A program made the translations under genes and the position numbers. The notes beneath the pieces are model-generated. The model made no database searches. It saw nothing but the letters and a program-made list of their open reading frames with translations, and was not told the DNA's origin. Below are positions 22,031-33,314 of a stretch of 64,000 nucleotides of DNA, in pieces. Each line of letters begins with the position of its first letter. Position 1 is the stretch's first letter. Source of the DNA: Ciona savignyi (taxonomy: Eukaryota; Chordata; Ascidiacea; Phlebobranchia; Cionidae); the NCBI GenBank assembly GCA_000149265.1, contig CH002721.1:104582-168581 (forward strand), in the 5' to 3' direction.

Positions 22031-23220
22031 TTGTTATTGTGGTTTTTTTATGAGACGAACGAACAACCCCCTTTAACTTCCAGTTCCAGATCGATGGCAA
22101 CTAGTGTAGGAAATTCGGATTCATAAAAAGTTAAACCAAACATAACCAGAACACGAAGTTTCTTGGGTACAGAAATACGAGAGAGAGGTAAACGGGAAAA
22201 GAAGGTATTTGATCCAAAACGCCTCAAGCTCCAGTCAGTTCCTTAAAAGTTGTCCTTGGCCAAGGAATTTTTTTAATCTACTTCGCACTGAAAAGGGTTT
22301 CTGATGAACTTCCAGGAGTAAATTAAATAGATATGAGTTTTTACTGAGAGAGCAGAATCCCGGTTACAAAAGCTTGCTAGATGATTCCCTTTCTGCCAGA
22401 GGTCAAGTTTGGACATAAAAGACAGCACAATATGCATTATGATATTAATGTTTTTCCTTGAAGTTGAAGGTTGAGAGCATTTAACGCCTGATATATATAA
22501 GCTAGTGATTGTTGAAACCTTTGGAATTGAAACTTTTCAAACAATTCTCTTTTCTTCCTTGAATCGAAAAATACTTTAAATCATGAAGCCGTTTTAGCAT
22601 GTTCCCCTTAGACAACCATCGGATGTTTTTCGTTGAGCAACATGATCAGATTTCATTTATATCTTGCTAAAGCTTCTCGGTGAATTACGCAATGCGTAAT
22701 TTTGCCAGACTTTAGACAAGTCCTACTAATGATTTTCATGATAGTTTGTTTGTTTTCCTAAAATATTTTTTCACCACAACATTAACAATTTCGGCTGATA
22801 TTGCACACGACCTTTCATTTGATCATTTTATTTATGTTTATTTTAATGATTTAAATAATAAAACAAACTTCAACATATTTGTCATATTATTCATTACAGA
22901 CAAAAAATTTTAAAAGCCAGTGAGTGACTTTTGATCTGTGGCTGGACATGTATCAGTAATTATAGTGAGGACGTCGTTTCCAGTTTGGTACGAAGAGGTA
23001 TTCGTAGACATCTAAACCGCTGGCTTTATTATGCCAAATGTTGTTTTTTTCGATGGTCAATCGCCTTGTTGTTGTAGCAGTGTTGTTGGATTGTTGACAT
23101 CAGGCGCAAGTCCGCCGTACCCCCATCATCACCCACAAGAATTACTTACCGAGATAGATGGAGAGCAATCCAGATGGGGTGAAAAAAGCCTGTATGATGA
23201 TACAAAAGTAGTTTTGAGTC
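22031..23220. other. Non-coding stretch
   Basis: No gene or family recognised. AT-rich sequence with no splice-supported ORF. Confidence 0.45.
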
Positions 23221-23225
23221 ATCAA

Positions 23226-23470
23226 CTAATATATAATAATCCGAGTAAAATTTAAAAAAGTGGCTAAACTGCTGCTGTTAAATAATATTCGCGAATCATG
23301 TGTGCTCCCGGGCCACCTCGCTACAACATTCGAGATCTTTAAGGATGTATCACAAACACACTGAACATTGATAGAAAAATATCCCTTGCGATTTCGAAAG
23401 ACTTTAGCATCGTTGCCACCGGGAGACATTACAGGAATATGGGTGCACAGTCAGTCTATTGCCGACGGAA
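23226..23470 (-). pseudogene. PIF/Harbinger transposase relic
   Basis: The minus frame reads MSPGGNDAKVFRNRKGYFS and then a segment ending in VARWPGSTHDSRI. This is the signature around the second catalytic Asp of HARBI1-like transposases. Just upstream, CTHIPV (the DCTHI motif with the first Asp) is present but shifted by one base. The rest of the protein is missing. The element is different from, and more decayed than, the one at 47.2 kb. Confidence 0.8.
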
Positions 23471-23474
23471 ATCT

Positions 23475-24805
23475 AGTGTCATGAAATTGAAGTTTCATTC
23501 GGCGAATGCCTAGCTCTAGATCTTGGAGTACTAATTGGTTTCTAATGGCTGAAACAATAATTTGCGACAACTATTACGATCGATGCGACTCGCGTGTTTG
23601 GTCACACATCAGTAAATCACCATCGGTCTTCTGAAAATGCTTAAATTGGAAAATCGGGGGTACTGCATGTTTGCGACCTTGTAGCCCCACGGGAAGCAGA
23701 CTTCCAAGTATGGTTAATACAACAAACACCTTTTGAGAAGCAGTATCATGACCGAAATTCCTTATCTGTGTATGTATTGATTGGGTTCTTTCTGCCTATC
23801 ACAGAAACTGGCAAGGAACAGGAGTTGCTCTCGTTAGTGAGCTGCAGCAGACGAACGATCAGCTCGTGACATTTTTACAGAATTAAAATATTATGTTATG
23901 GACCACTTCTATTTCGCCGATCCGCAAATGTGTTTATTTCTTCACAATCAACGACATCTTGCCTGGTTTTTTTTGGCTCGAGAGCCTAAAAAATTAACAT
24001 AATTGAATGTAAACAAGTATGTTCAAGTATATAGATTTTTTGACACAGGAAAGTCTAGATCGTAAAAGTAAACTGGTCTACGAAAACAATTTGCCTGCCC
24101 AGTTTCCATCTTCTATTAAAATTCTTGGGTTAACCACACACTTCACACATGTAAAGTCTTACTCCCTCCCTATTCTGCATTGCACAAAAATGATAAAACC
24201 CATTTATTAAATCATTAATTGGGATTAGCCAGAACTTTCTTTATACATAGCAACATAGGATATTGTTTCAGATCTAAATAACCTAAGGGACATCCTCATA
24301 CAAGCATTTATCAGATTAACTTATGCCCCACTTAAGGATTTTTTTTTTAAATTTATTGATCAGTTAGGTGTAGTAGGTAGGTAAGGCCCCCACCAGTCCC
24401 TTACTCAAGAACACAACCACTTACCAGTTATCGCTTGATTAACTTATTAAAAAATCATGCTCTCAATACACTTACTTTCGACATATTACATAGACATCAT
24501 ATAACAAGTAATTGATTGATAAAGGAAGGGGATAGATATCTTACAGTCACAACAATAAACCGAGTTCTAAGCTAAAGTTTTTGTGGTTCAGCATGAAAAC
24601 AATTGTGTTACCTACCCATATAAAAGCAAAACAATTCAAATTGTTTTTTTTTACCTGTTATTGAATGTACATGCTTATTCATCTCAGCTTTAATATTTTT
24701 CATTCCACTTTTTCTTTTGCTGCAATATGAAATACCAGTAAAAGATATACAAATTGTCTTAACTAGTTATAAAACCTTACTAACAATCCAAACAGAACAT
24801 ATTTT
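23475..24805. other. Non-coding, possible minor exon
   Basis: No recognisable gene. A minus-strand exon-like piece at about 24652-24722 is bordered by ATATTGCAG and GTAAAA and reads KRKSGMKNIKAEMNKHVHS. It could belong with the exons at 25.2-25.6 kb, but I could not join the frames. Confidence 0.35.
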
Positions 24806-24811
24806 ATCCCC

Positions 24812-24990
24812 GTGAATAGGAAAACCAAGGGGGTTAACACACAGGCAATCATCAGATCACCTTGCGCCCACCGCCGGGTTACCGAAGCTATTGTATGTTA
24901 TTAAAGGATATCTAGCGACCAGTTTCAAACCCACAACCCTTCGGTTGAAATGCGTCGCACTATACCACCAGACTAACCAGTCGAACCAGA
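24812..24990 (-). repeat. tRNA-derived SINE
   Basis: The minus strand reads GACTGGTTAGTCTGGTGGTA (A-box-like), then GGTTGTGGGTTTGAAACTGG (B-box-like) and CTGGTCGCTAG. It ends with the shared tail complementary to GCGCCCACCGCCGGGTTACC and to the TCCCCGTGAATAGG-type end. The same family recurs at 30155, 35030, 44418, 53585 and 54600. Confidence 0.75.
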
Positions 24991-25179
24991 ATGATTGCTT
25001 ATGCCTGCCTAATCTTTAGAATTAGATTTCCTGCTTACTGAAAATTTTCTCTAATTACATCTGATTAATCATGATAACATACAAATATTCCTACATGCGT
25101 TAATATTATAATCAATTCGGACGAATCATACAAATACTGATTAATTGTTACCTATGCTACATTTTTAAGGGTCCTTTGA

Positions 25180-25620
25180 ACGATAGCTTTCTTCCATCTT
25201 GTGAAATTTTGAATGTGCCGCAGTGGTAGTGGCTGCGCTGCCTTTCTTTAAGACTTTTACTAGAATGTCCTGGGCAAAGTATTCGACACGGAAAAAACAT
25301 ATCCTAAAATGACACAATAATTTAGTAAAAACTTTATTTGTCCATAGACCATTATGGTTATGTAATTAAAGGTTTCAGGTTATATATATATTTACCTTTC
25401 TTTTAACCAATATGCCATGTCTGACTGATAAAACCCAATGTTTTTAATGTGAGTTTTGAATTCTTTTGGGGAAAGTGTTGACAAATCCCTCTCATTACAC
25501 ACCATACACTTTTTTTCGGACATATTGGATATGGCTTCATGATCATCCAAGGTGATATCAAAATGTATCGTACTCATATTTTCTAACCAACTTACGATAT
25601 TTGGCAGTCAAATCTTTAAG
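25180..25620 (-). CDS. Candidate exons of an unrecognised gene
   Basis: Two minus-strand pieces look protein-coding. 25577-25399 reads MSTIHFDITLDDHEA, then KKCMVCNERDLSTLSPKEFK and ends YWLKE at a GTAAAT donor. After a TTTTAG acceptor, 25304-25160 reads FPCRILCPGHSSKSLKERQ, then HYHCGTFKISQDG and stops at TAG. The Cys/His spacing suggests a small zinc-binding region. The best-looking frames of the two pieces do not join in phase, so one boundary is wrong, or there is a frameshift, or they are separate. I assign no function. It could be a host exon or a transposon fragment. Confidence 0.3.
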
Positions 25621-25639
25621 AATTTCCTGTAATAAATAC

Positions 25640-26970
25640 ACCTAATTAAAACCAATGCGCTATTGTTTTCACATAAAAACTATTTCGATCGAATTCAAAG
25701 AAAATTTAGTTAGATAGTCATCTGCAACACTATTCAAAAACATCTTTTCTATTACCTTCGTCTGATTAAAATCAATGCGCTCTTATGGAAAAAGTCGCGT
25801 GTCGCATGCGTCATTTTTTTGGTGAACAGCCCGTCTCAATTTGGATGCATACTAAATTTGTACGATGCATATTTATCATGCTGGTTTACATTATATTTAA
25901 ATTTCAGTACAATTTAAAATTTCCTCTGAACAATGTCAGGGACAACAAGGAAAACTGTTAGAATGAAACTAAAATAATTAGTTAGTTAGTACTGTGGGAA
26001 TCCACCACGTGTTTATAATTGTATCGCTGTGTATTTTTATTAATAATTATTAAACGAATTATAATTCGTTATGATGCTATGTGTCCAGAGTTTGTGCATG
26101 GAAAGTTACGATAAATTTCCTGTTTACGACAGATCAGTCGATGAATTTTTTCCCGCGTTCTGTTAAACGCCCGTCCAAGCCTCGTGTACAAACACGTGTT
26201 TCCTGTTATGTATGTGTCTTCTATAAACTGTGTATGATTTCATATTATCAGAAAGCAAGCCTATATATGTATGTCCATGTGTGTAGAGTGCGGCGTTCTA
26301 AGACCGCGGGGTAGCACTCTTATCAAGACTGCGTCAGCTTAACGATATCTAACTAAAGTAAACAGATGTTTGATTAGAACAACTAGTACTCAATTAGAGT
26401 ACTGGTATTTTATGAGGGTAATCAGACACGTAAACCTAACCCTGGATTCTTGAATTCTACTCAAATAACCAGAGTCCACTCCTTTGATGTTAGTATAGTG
26501 CCTTTAATTCGTTAATGACATGCAACAACTCACAAGCAGTCAAAATCAGCGATTATCAGAATTGATAATGTGACTTAATACGTCACGGTAAAACAGATAG
26601 CTTTCAGTCAACGGAATCGAATCACAACGCGTAATATGCAGTCGCGATTAAGTCTTTAAACACGCTAGTCCTTCTAGCGGTTGAGTTCAATTCGGACTCT
26701 AGACGATCAGGATCGTTCCTCCAAGTCTCTTCCTAATCTCCCTGTGACGTCCAAACATGCGTATTTATCTGGTGCTCCAATCCCTAAGAGAAAAACTGCA
26801 TGATGCCCGTTTTTGGTCTTATTCATGTAATCTTTTCTCTCCAAAACCACTTATAGATTCTCTGCTTCTCACTCTTGGGACAACATCTCGTGTGATTGTT
26901 CGCCCAAAATAGACCCATTAGCTGGTCTTTCCCACGAGAACCCCATCAAAATCCAGCAAACTCCGAGCAA
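25640..26970. other. Non-coding stretch
   Basis: No gene seen. The phrase AAAAAGTCGCGTGTCGCATG at about 25792 recurs as AAAAAGTGGCGTGTCGCATG at about 30400. Confidence 0.4.
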
Positions 26971-26974
26971 TAAC

Positions 26975-27244
26975 TGACGTCATAATGATTTCCAGAGATC
27001 AAACAACACTGACCAGCAATAGCTGGCGCCATAATGACCTCGATGACCTTCCGCACACGATCAAACAACACCGACCCTTAATTGACGTCATAATGTTTTT
27101 CAATCATTGCACTCGCGAAAATAGTCCATGTTTGTGACGTCATAGTAGAATTCCCGGCAGCACACGCGAAAATAGTCCATGTTTGTGACGTCACAGTAGA
27201 AATCCCAGCAGCAAACGCGAAAATAATCCATGTTTGTGACGTCA
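26975..27244. promoter_or_regulatory. Cluster of five perfect CRE palindromes
   Basis: TGACGTCA, the consensus cAMP-response element bound by CREB/ATF factors, occurs exactly at 26975-26982, 27083-27090, 27135-27142, 27186-27193 and 27237-27244. The last three are spaced 51 bp by a tandem repeat. A related but degenerate GGCGCCATAATGACC lies between the first two. No adjacent gene is clear, so any promoter or enhancer role is inference. Confidence 0.6.
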
Positions 27245-27266
27245 TAGTAGAAATCCCTGCATAGAG
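27114..27266. repeat. 51-bp tandem repeat, three copies
   Basis: Units start CGCGAAAATAGTCCATGTTT at 27114, 27165 and CGCGAAAATAATCC at 27216. Each includes TGACGTCA. Period 51 keeps an antisense frame open, which creates a spurious repeat ORF. Confidence 0.9.
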
Positions 27267-27289
27267 CGCTTTGATTGGTTGGCTGCACC

Positions 27290-28375
27290 TTGCTTCAATC
27301 TTTAATAAAATATTTCACCTATGTTGTTTAGTTTACTTTACCCCTGTTTAAACCCCGCTACACCTAGAGCGCTGCTACAGTACAGGACCCCTTTTTTTCA
27401 ATTGTAAAGGACGAAAATACAAAATTGCAAATTTCTGAATTATACATCTATACAGAAAGAAAGTGTGGTCCTGCCTCCCCCCTCATTGCTTAAACTTGCT
27501 GCAAACAGATTTTCAATTGTCCTTGCTGTCCCCATCAGCAACACTAATTAACCCAAATGATGAGCAATATCCATCACCATCAAGTTTAAAGTAGTGGTTC
27601 CTGACATCAGTCAAGGCATCTCTAGGGGATATTTGTACAAATTCCCCATTCATTAGTATCATCCACATATCTGCATTTTGTTTGGTTGGGTTAGGTGATT
27701 CATTTTTAGTGACGGTCGGTACAACACAGGCAATTAATTAGTTAAAGTATCTTCTCGTTCCAATTGTCGGATTATCAATACAATTGCAGTTTGTGCATAA
27801 ATAGCACAAAGAGGCCGCAATTAAACCATTTTCCGTACCACAATCGACCTAATTCTCATAGTACATCTGTTTAACACTTGAGTTAAAAAAAATCCCGAAA
27901 AGTTAGTTACTCGGTATTTGGCAAGTACAGGTTTTCCTCCAGGTTAAACAACCCCAAATGTTTTGTAGAAACATATATCAAAGTCATGTGAGTTACTATA
28001 TGTATTAGGTTATAGGACCTATAAAGACCCTCCTGCAATGTGTTTTACAAATGGTGGTGGTTAAGTCACTGTCCAGTTGTTAAATATTAATCTTTGTAAA
28101 CTAATTAATTATATGTGAATAAAATGATATATAGAATGAATGGTTTTGATACTGTGTACACCACTACTACAGAGCTGTGATTTCGACCCAGTATTTTAGT
28201 TTATTTAAAACCTAGGAAAGCAAGTTGGAAAGTGATAAAACACAAGAAGTGTTGTCACACTCGTTTTTGAATTTTTTAATAGTACAATTTTGTATATTTT
28301 CTCTTTCGTTTTCTACTTCATCCAATATGGAGTTTTAGCCAAAGTTGATTTTACTTTCACCTAAAATGCCACATA
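27290..28375. other. Non-coding stretch
   Basis: No gene seen. Confidence 0.4.
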
Positions 28376-28379
28376 CGAT

Positions 28380-29830
28380 CATTTCAACAAGTAAATTTAG
28401 TGTCAACCATGTGTTTAACCACCACTATTTGTAAAACACATGTCGTATGCCATATATTCATGCTACAGGGTCCCTAACCACATTTTGTATTTTATACACT
28501 GAGTATGTACTTTGTTTCTGCAAGCATAAACGCATGGGTCCCATAGTTATCAGACCAAACTTCTTTTCCATGTGTAGTTGAGAAAAGAAGAAACGTCTTA
28601 AATTTACAAACATTTCACCACAAATGTTTTAAATTAAAGCTTGTTTTCAAGCGTGGTGGTAAAATAAAGCTAAATTTCCAAAATAGCCCGATTTCATGGT
28701 TTCAGGGAATTCCCCTGGGTTTAGTAAATAAGTTTCTGTTTTACATATGTGGGTCATGTTATGTAACAATTCTTAAAGTTTTATTTAGTTGTGTCGACTT
28801 CTTGTTGGATATGTCAGTGCGATATGGCCTGCCTGTTAGAATCATAATTCAAGAACATATTTTCGTTTTTAAGGGAATTACCCTAAGTAAATGTTTTCTT
28901 TGTTTTAATTAATTGACTCAGAGTGTTTAATGGTCTAACATTTCACCAAATCTGATCAAAATTAGGGCAGCCGTTCAAGCGCTATGCCCCAAAAAGATAA
29001 TTTATTAGAAAAAAACGTTTTGATTTTTAACGTCTCCGGGGAATTCCCCTAGATTTATTACCCAACATTATAGTTTCTGCATATCTCTAAACCATGTTCC
29101 CTTACAAATGTCAAATTTTTATTGCGATTCCATTACTTTTTCTGGTAGATGTCGTGGCGCCATGCCATTCATGTTGTATCATGATTTGAGGAAAAAAATC
29201 TTATTTTTAGGGTATTTCATTAGGTAATCTTTTTTGTTTTAAGTGTTAAATCAGTGACTAATGCACTTACATTCTACCAAATCTGATTAAAATTGGAGAA
29301 TCTGTTCAAGCGCTATCCCGTAAAAAGATATTTTTTTAGAAAAAATACCGTTTTGATTTTTATGGTCTCAGGGGAATTTCCCTAAATTTATCACCAACAA
29401 TTTTGATTTCTGCATATCTAGACCATGTTGTCTAACAAATGTCAAATTTATTTGCGATTCCATTACTCCTTTTGGTAAATGTCGGGGTGAAATGGCATGC
29501 TTGTCACAATCCTGATTTGAGAAAAAAATCCTATTTTTTTGGGGTATTTCCCAAGGGATGTTTTTTATTTTCTTTAGGTGTTAAATAAGTGACTAATTAC
29601 TTACATTTCAACAAATCTGATTAAAATTGGAGAAGCCATTCAATACCGTTTAGGTTTTTAACGTATCAAGGGAATTCCCCTAGATTTATTACCCAAAATT
29701 TTAGTTTGTGCATATCTAGACCATGTGGTTGGTCTAACAAATGACAAAGTTTTATTGGGATTTTATTATCCTTTCTGCTAGATGTCGGAGCCACAATCCA
29801 TGCCTGTCAAGCGTTTGACGAAAAAAAAAA
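28380..29830 (+). repeat. Tandem repeat array, ~300-340-bp units
   Basis: Landmarks recur. A (T)GGTAGATGTCG-like phrase is found at about 28808 (degenerate), 29146, 29473 and 29777. GTCTCCGGGGAATTCCCC-like text is found near 29033, 29366 and 29664. CAAATCTGATTAAAATT-like text is found near 28950, 29280 and 29612. Unit length shrinks from about 340 to 305 bp and identity is moderate. Related inverted copies lie at 3085-3920 and partly at 56050-56345. It may be a satellite or internal repeats of a larger element. Confidence 0.8.
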
Positions 29831-29834
29831 CGGA

Positions 29835-30150
29835 CAAAAACAATGATTGTCCCATTTTTTCAAATGGGGGGACCCATAATAACGGATGTTACTGGTACTG
29901 GTAGACGTCGCAAAACAGTCTACGAAACAATCTTAATTTCTGTAATAAAACTCAGAGACAATTGTAATTAATCTTAAACAAGAACTAAGGACACAAGAAT
30001 GCAAAGTTTACCCCGGCATATTTTGTGTAACTTAAACAAACCGCATCATTTGTGTTGAACTGGAGCATTTAAGCAGGACCCTATTTTCCACAAAACATTC
30101 CACATATAATAAATATTACAACACTTTCTTTCTTATTACGTGCATTCTTC
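29835..30150. other. Non-coding stretch
   Basis: No gene seen. Confidence 0.4.
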
Positions 30151-30154
30151 CTCC

Positions 30155-30262
30155 GGCCGGTTAGTCTGGCGGTAATGTGCGTCGCCTTTCAATCAAAAGG
30201 TTGCAGGTGCGAAACTGGTCGCTAGCTATTTGGTTGTGTCCTTGGGCAAGGCACTTTACGGA
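30155..30262 (+). repeat. tRNA-derived SINE head
   Basis: GGCCGGTTAGTCTGGCGGTA (A-box side), GGTTGCAGGTGCGAAACTGG (B-box side), GGTCGCTAGCT and TTGTGTCCTTGGGCAAGGCA. This is the best-preserved head in the window, and it serves as the empty-site reference for 35123-35321. Confidence 0.8.
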
Positions 30263-30269
30263 CATTGCT

Positions 30270-31505
30270 TGAACCCAGCGGAAAGAAATCCTTACATTTA
30301 ACCATAAGTCCACTCATGAGAAGAATATAAGAAATTTCTTAAACTATAACACATATAGTTGAGTTATCGCCTTTGAAAAAATGGCATGTCGCTTCGGAAA
30401 AAGTGGCGTGTCGCATGCGAAATTTGGTGTATAAGTCCTATTTTATTGTCCAAATTTTCTTTAGAAAAATGATTTTCGTTCCCGGAACAAATACTCGACA
30501 ATCAAACTGTCTTGGGATGTCAAGTTGCCTTCACGAACATACATTTTTTTATTTTAAAATATTTGTTAAAATTGATTTTGGAATGATGGTATTTTAGAAT
30601 GTTAACTAACCGTATTTTCGCAATATTAGATATATGATTGTTAAACCGACGAAGAAAGAGGTTGTGCCCTACAAACGGACGAAGCATGATGCTCTTGTTT
30701 AGATAATAATTGGTTATCGTGAATTCGAATTGTGCATCGCTGACCAACAAGATGCAAGTGCTACAGTGAGTTGTATGATAGAACTGATGTACCATGTAAG
30801 CTAATATGAATGATATTCGTGTTTTATCAGTGCGAATGAGAAATACCTCATGCCCACCCCCCGTTTGGTTACCGAATCTTTTGCCTGTTTAAAACATGTT
30901 TTAGTTCACGGGTTTAGGTGATTGATTGATGCCTGTTAAGAAGTACGTACCTTGCACAAGGACAGAATCGGCGAAGCGAGCGGCTGATTTCAATCAACCA
31001 AAATGTCGGTCGGCCTCCGCCAACATTTTCTAACTGTCTGTGACCTATGCGGCGGAATTAATACTACTCATTTGTGTATTTACTTTAACCTGATTTTATT
31101 TTTTTTAGTTCCATACTCCTCATTCATACATACAAAAATCATGCCGTATGTTACTGAACTTAATGAAAATGGTTTAAGAAGATTGATTATAAGAACAAAC
31201 CTGGATTTGTTTCAACATGTTTTTACATTCGAAGTTTTCAGACGAGGGAACTTCAAAAAAGTTGCTTGAAGTGTTAACGACAGGTTTTACAATAAAGGTA
31301 GTAAGATCAATATTTTTAATTTATTTAAACGATAAAATAGATACATGTTCAAGTTAATGTTGGTGTATAAATAAATATACATTTTGCATCTATGTTGTCA
31401 ACTCTGTTGCAAATTTTCGCGCGCATATCCCAAGTTTGTTGACTGGCCTCTGCCGCAACAAAAAAATCATAGAATATTACAAAAAATAATACGCCTTATA
31501 AGGAA
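30270..31505. other. Non-coding, weak ORFs
   Basis: No confident gene. 30840-30880 resembles the SINE tail (CCTCATGCCCACC...GGTTACCGAA). A plus-strand ORF at 31141-31269 (MPYVTELNENGLRRL) shows no family signature. Confidence 0.35.
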
Positions 31506-31509
31506 TTTC

Positions 31510-31625
31510 GAGTCAGCTAACCCGAGATCAGCATTAAGCGAGTTAATCCTGTATTAAGAAATAAGAATCCATCTCCCTTAATCCAGGAGGATTAAGAGCT
31601 TAAGCGAGGTTTCTGCATACGCATA
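31510..31625. mobile_element. Fragment of Harbinger element end
   Basis: CTAACCCGAGATC, TTAATCCAGGA and AAGCGAGGTTTCTGCATAC match the right terminal region (49640-49752) of the Harbinger element at 47 kb. The final CACCC terminus is lost. Confidence 0.65.
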
Positions 31626-31639
31626 ACCACACGAGGTGG

Positions 31640-31905
31640 TTACACATACACACCATCTACAGTAAAAATATTTTATGTGCTTTTTTGAATATAATGGTTT
31701 TGTTTTATCTGCATTAGAAACAAAAAATTGGATCTTGTAACCATTTCCCAAATCGAACGAAATATAAAACTTAAGACTCCTGGGACAATATAAATGATTT
31801 ATATCAGGAGTTGGGACCAAATGGCCGCAAACTTTCATAACTTCAGAAAGGGTGACAGAGTGTACTTCACAACTGAAGATGCTCCATGATGCCGATAGAA
31901 AACAA
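31640..31905 (-). CDS. Candidate exon, unrecognised
   Basis: The minus strand stays open with a protein-like composition. It reads CEVHSVTLSEVMKVCGHLVP, then PRSLKFYISFDLGNGYKIQF, then NADKTKPLYSKKHIKYF. A CTTCAG acceptor-like site lies at about 31878. No known domain is apparent. The ORF's downstream end runs into the Harbinger fragment, so the true exon is shorter than the ORF. It could be a piece of a transposon protein. Confidence 0.3.
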
Positions 31906-31929
31906 AGGCTGATTTTCGATGCCACATAG

Positions 31930-32475
31930 CTGGCATCTACCAGTTGTAGAAGGTTAGTAGTAAGTAAGTACTGTTAGTGGGCTGCTAATTTAGTAACACG
32001 TTAACAATTTTGCCGCAAGGTAGCGTAAAGACTCTATAATAGAGTCGAACTACGACACTTTTGGCCAGTTGAAAGGGGTAGAGTTAGAGCGCGCTAATTT
32101 TACTTTAAAATACATCGCTACATATTTTGCAGTGTTTAATCTCCAAACATTTCATAGACAGACCTTTTAGTGATGATGTCAAATGATTTTTGATTAGTTA
32201 CTTACACACATATATTTAAGGTGGTCTGTAGTTTTATCTGTAATAGAAGAGGAGAGACTCCATCAATATATATAGAAAAAAACACGGCGCGACACCTGGA
32301 GCGTGAATGGAGGATTGCGGCCAGTAAGTTTGGAGTTGTATGATGTCATCCTCACTAAGAAGAGGAACATGGAAAGCCTTCTTCCAATAATACTTACTAA
32401 ATAAATGGTCGGTAGTTCGAATTCCCTCGCCACTGTCAATCTTTCAGCCCAAAAGTCGTCCACCCATCGGGGTAG
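31930..32475. other. Non-coding stretch
   Basis: No gene seen. A lone B-box-like TAGTTCGAATTCCC lies at about 32411. Confidence 0.4.
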
Positions 32476-32477
32476 TT

Positions 32478-32584
32478 TTTTTATCGAGCCAAGTTTCGAA
32501 CCCATGATGGGCTTGTTTGTCACTAGGACCGTTTTTATTGTATAAAGAGTCGGTATATGTTTAACCATTTGGCCACACGACCGT
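32478..32584 (-). repeat. tRNA-like sequence or SINE head (Ser/Leu-like A box)
   Basis: The minus strand gives GGTCGTGTGGCCAAATGGTT (compare A box TGGCCNNGTGGTTAA of type II tRNAs), and about 75 bases later CATGGGTTCGAAACTTGG (B box). The spacing is longer than in a real tRNA gene and the arms do not fold as an acceptor stem. I call it a SINE head or tRNA pseudogene. Confidence 0.55.
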
Positions 32585-32589
32585 TTTGC

Positions 32590-33314
32590 TTAATCCGATG
32601 GATGACTCCTTGCACATGTCTGTCTCGATTACAGACAACTTCCTAAGCAGACAGTTGGATCTCCCCCCCCCCCCTGCAGAAACATATAGGTTGCAGTCTA
32701 AATATGTTTTACAAATGGTGGTTAACAAACACTCTCTACTGTTTAATAAAAAGTAGCCATTACAACAATCCTTACTTACATATAGCTTAGACCTAATTAA
32801 ATTTTGCATTACAATAACCGATGTGAGATAAGATAGATAACTGATTCTCAGCTGAAGAAAGTTTGTGAGGTTTCTGGAGTTCTGGATGTGAGATTTCCTA
32901 CGAAAAGAAAATCAGCTTACTAAAAAGACCTACTACTGTTTGTTATACCATACATAAAATATGCCGGAAGGTTTGTTTATACGTAAAACTTTTAATTAAC
33001 ATATCCAAGGATAAGTAGTACCACTGATTTTATTTTCAGTTTTGCCGAAATTTCCTCGCAAAAAATATTTATTCAAAAAGCTGTCAGTAGTAGACCAGCA
33101 GCCACCGTTGTGTATTTATAATAAAAAAACTGAATAATGTGACTACTGTCATGAGGTAAAAAAGGAAATGTGCAGAAAAGTTTATAAAAGATATAATAGC
33201 TCTATGTTAGAAAATAGTTTAGCTTGAAATGCTTTATTTATTACCGGTACCTCGAGCGTTTTGGCAATTTTACATTTCGCCTGTGCTTTATTATTTGATC
33301 CTTAATATAGGGTC
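32590..33314. other. Non-coding, poly-C tract
   Basis: No gene seen. A C12 run lies at 32663-32674. Confidence 0.4.

Noticed and set aside
27100..27288. Repeat protein with three 17-residue units on the minus strand
   Set aside because: The 51-bp tandem repeat is a multiple of three, so an antisense frame stays open by chance. No start context or splice support.
32478..32584. Functional type II tRNA (Ser/Leu)
   Set aside because: A-box to B-box spacing is too long and the stems do not pair.
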